NCBI GenBank assembly: GCA_016281475.1
Contig: JAEEIS010000223.1
Span: 1-5,427, forward strand
Direction: 5' to 3'
DNA: 5,427 bases
Source of the DNA: Bacteroidales bacterium
GTDB lineage: Bacteria > Bacteroidota > Bacteroidia > Bacteroidales > P3
Positions 5,162-5,427 of the stretch are shown here, one piece after another. Position 1 is the first letter of the stretch. Every line of letters begins with the position of its first letter. A program made the translations under genes and the position numbers. The notes beneath the pieces were generated by a model. It worked only from the letters and a program-made list of their open reading frames with translations, ran no database searches and had not been told where the DNA came from.

Positions 5162-5427
5162 ATGCTACATCTAAACAAAGTACATCACATTGCCATTATC
5201 TGCTCCGACTATCAAAAGAGCCTGGACTTCTATACGCGTGTGCTGGGGCTAAGCGTACTCGCCGAGCATTATCGTGTCGAGAGGGCTTCATACAAGGCAG
5301 ATTTGGCACTTGACGACCAGTATGTCATTGAGTTGTTCTCATTCCCATCACCACCGCCACGACCCACCCATCCCGAGGCTGCGGGACTTAGGCACTTGGC
5401 TTTCGAGGTGGCACATCTCAATGATGA
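5162..5427 (+). CDS. gloA2: YaeR/GloA2-type VOC (glyoxalase I-like) metalloprotein, 3' end outside window
   Basis: The open frame runs from ATG 5162 off the window end; 88 complete codons are visible. It matches E. coli YaeR strongly from memory: VHHIAIICSDYQKSLDFYTRVLGL at 7-30, YKADLALDDQYVIELFSFPSPPPRP at 44-68, and PEAAGLRHLAFEV at 71-83. This is the first beta-alpha-beta-beta-beta module of a vicinal-oxygen-chelate fold and the start of the second. Likely metal ligands visible are a His of the His8-His9 pair, Glu57 in IELF, and His78 in RHLAF; the last ligand, a Glu, would lie beyond the window. The family is a small cytosolic metalloprotein of uncertain substrate; true glyoxalase activity should not be assumed. 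It starts 14 bases after the thioesterase stop and is probably co-transcribed with it. Confidence 0.92.
   Translation, partial: MLHLNKVHHIAIICSDYQKSLDFYTRVLGLSVLAEHYRVERASYKADLALDDQYVIELFSFPSPPPRPTHPEAAGLRHLAFEVAHLND

Overview
The window looks like a piece of a Bacteroidales chromosome, most likely Prevotella/Segatella or a close relative. The reasons are a BspA-type leucine-rich-repeat protein with the DUF285 'NFNTSNVTDM..MF' unit, a stand-alone TonB C-terminal-domain protein with the 'FPGG..AL..F' and 'PKWKPG' motifs usual in this phylum, a lipoprotein with a short Bacteroidales-style leader, and gene starts with AT-rich leaders and no clear Shine-Dalgarno. The genus is an inference from gene content, not from a marker gene.

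Layout: (1) 3-734, plus strand, the 3' end of a BspA-like surface protein made of exact 78-bp repeats. (2) 782-2904, a minus-strand block reading right to left: a YD-like lipoprotein, a YbjQ-family protein, a secreted TonB_C-domain protein, and the fluoride channel CrcB/FluC, whose ATG lies one base after the TonB_C stop. (3) 2905-3082, a divergent intergenic region. (4) 3083-5427, a plus-strand block: a cytosolic TPR protein, a small two-helix membrane protein with a PH-like C-terminal part, a FatA/FatB-type acyl-ACP thioesterase, and the start of a YaeR/GloA2-type VOC metalloprotein cut by the window end. The genes are mostly housekeeping or accessory. No defence system, mobile element, RNA gene or CRISPR array is visible.

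The most unusual signal is between the genes. Three intergenic regions carry tandem octamers of the type ACACATT(C/A), always in the same orientation relative to the downstream gene and ending 4 to 6 bases before the preferred ATG (ybjQ, the membrane protein, the thioesterase). In two of these regions the 8-bp phase also runs through different octamers (GAATGTGT, AGGGATTG, AATTCGTT), and at one locus it supplies the last codons and stop of the membrane protein gene. A separate 19-bp inverted repeat with a 22-base loop sits between ybjQ and the tonB_C-crcB pair.
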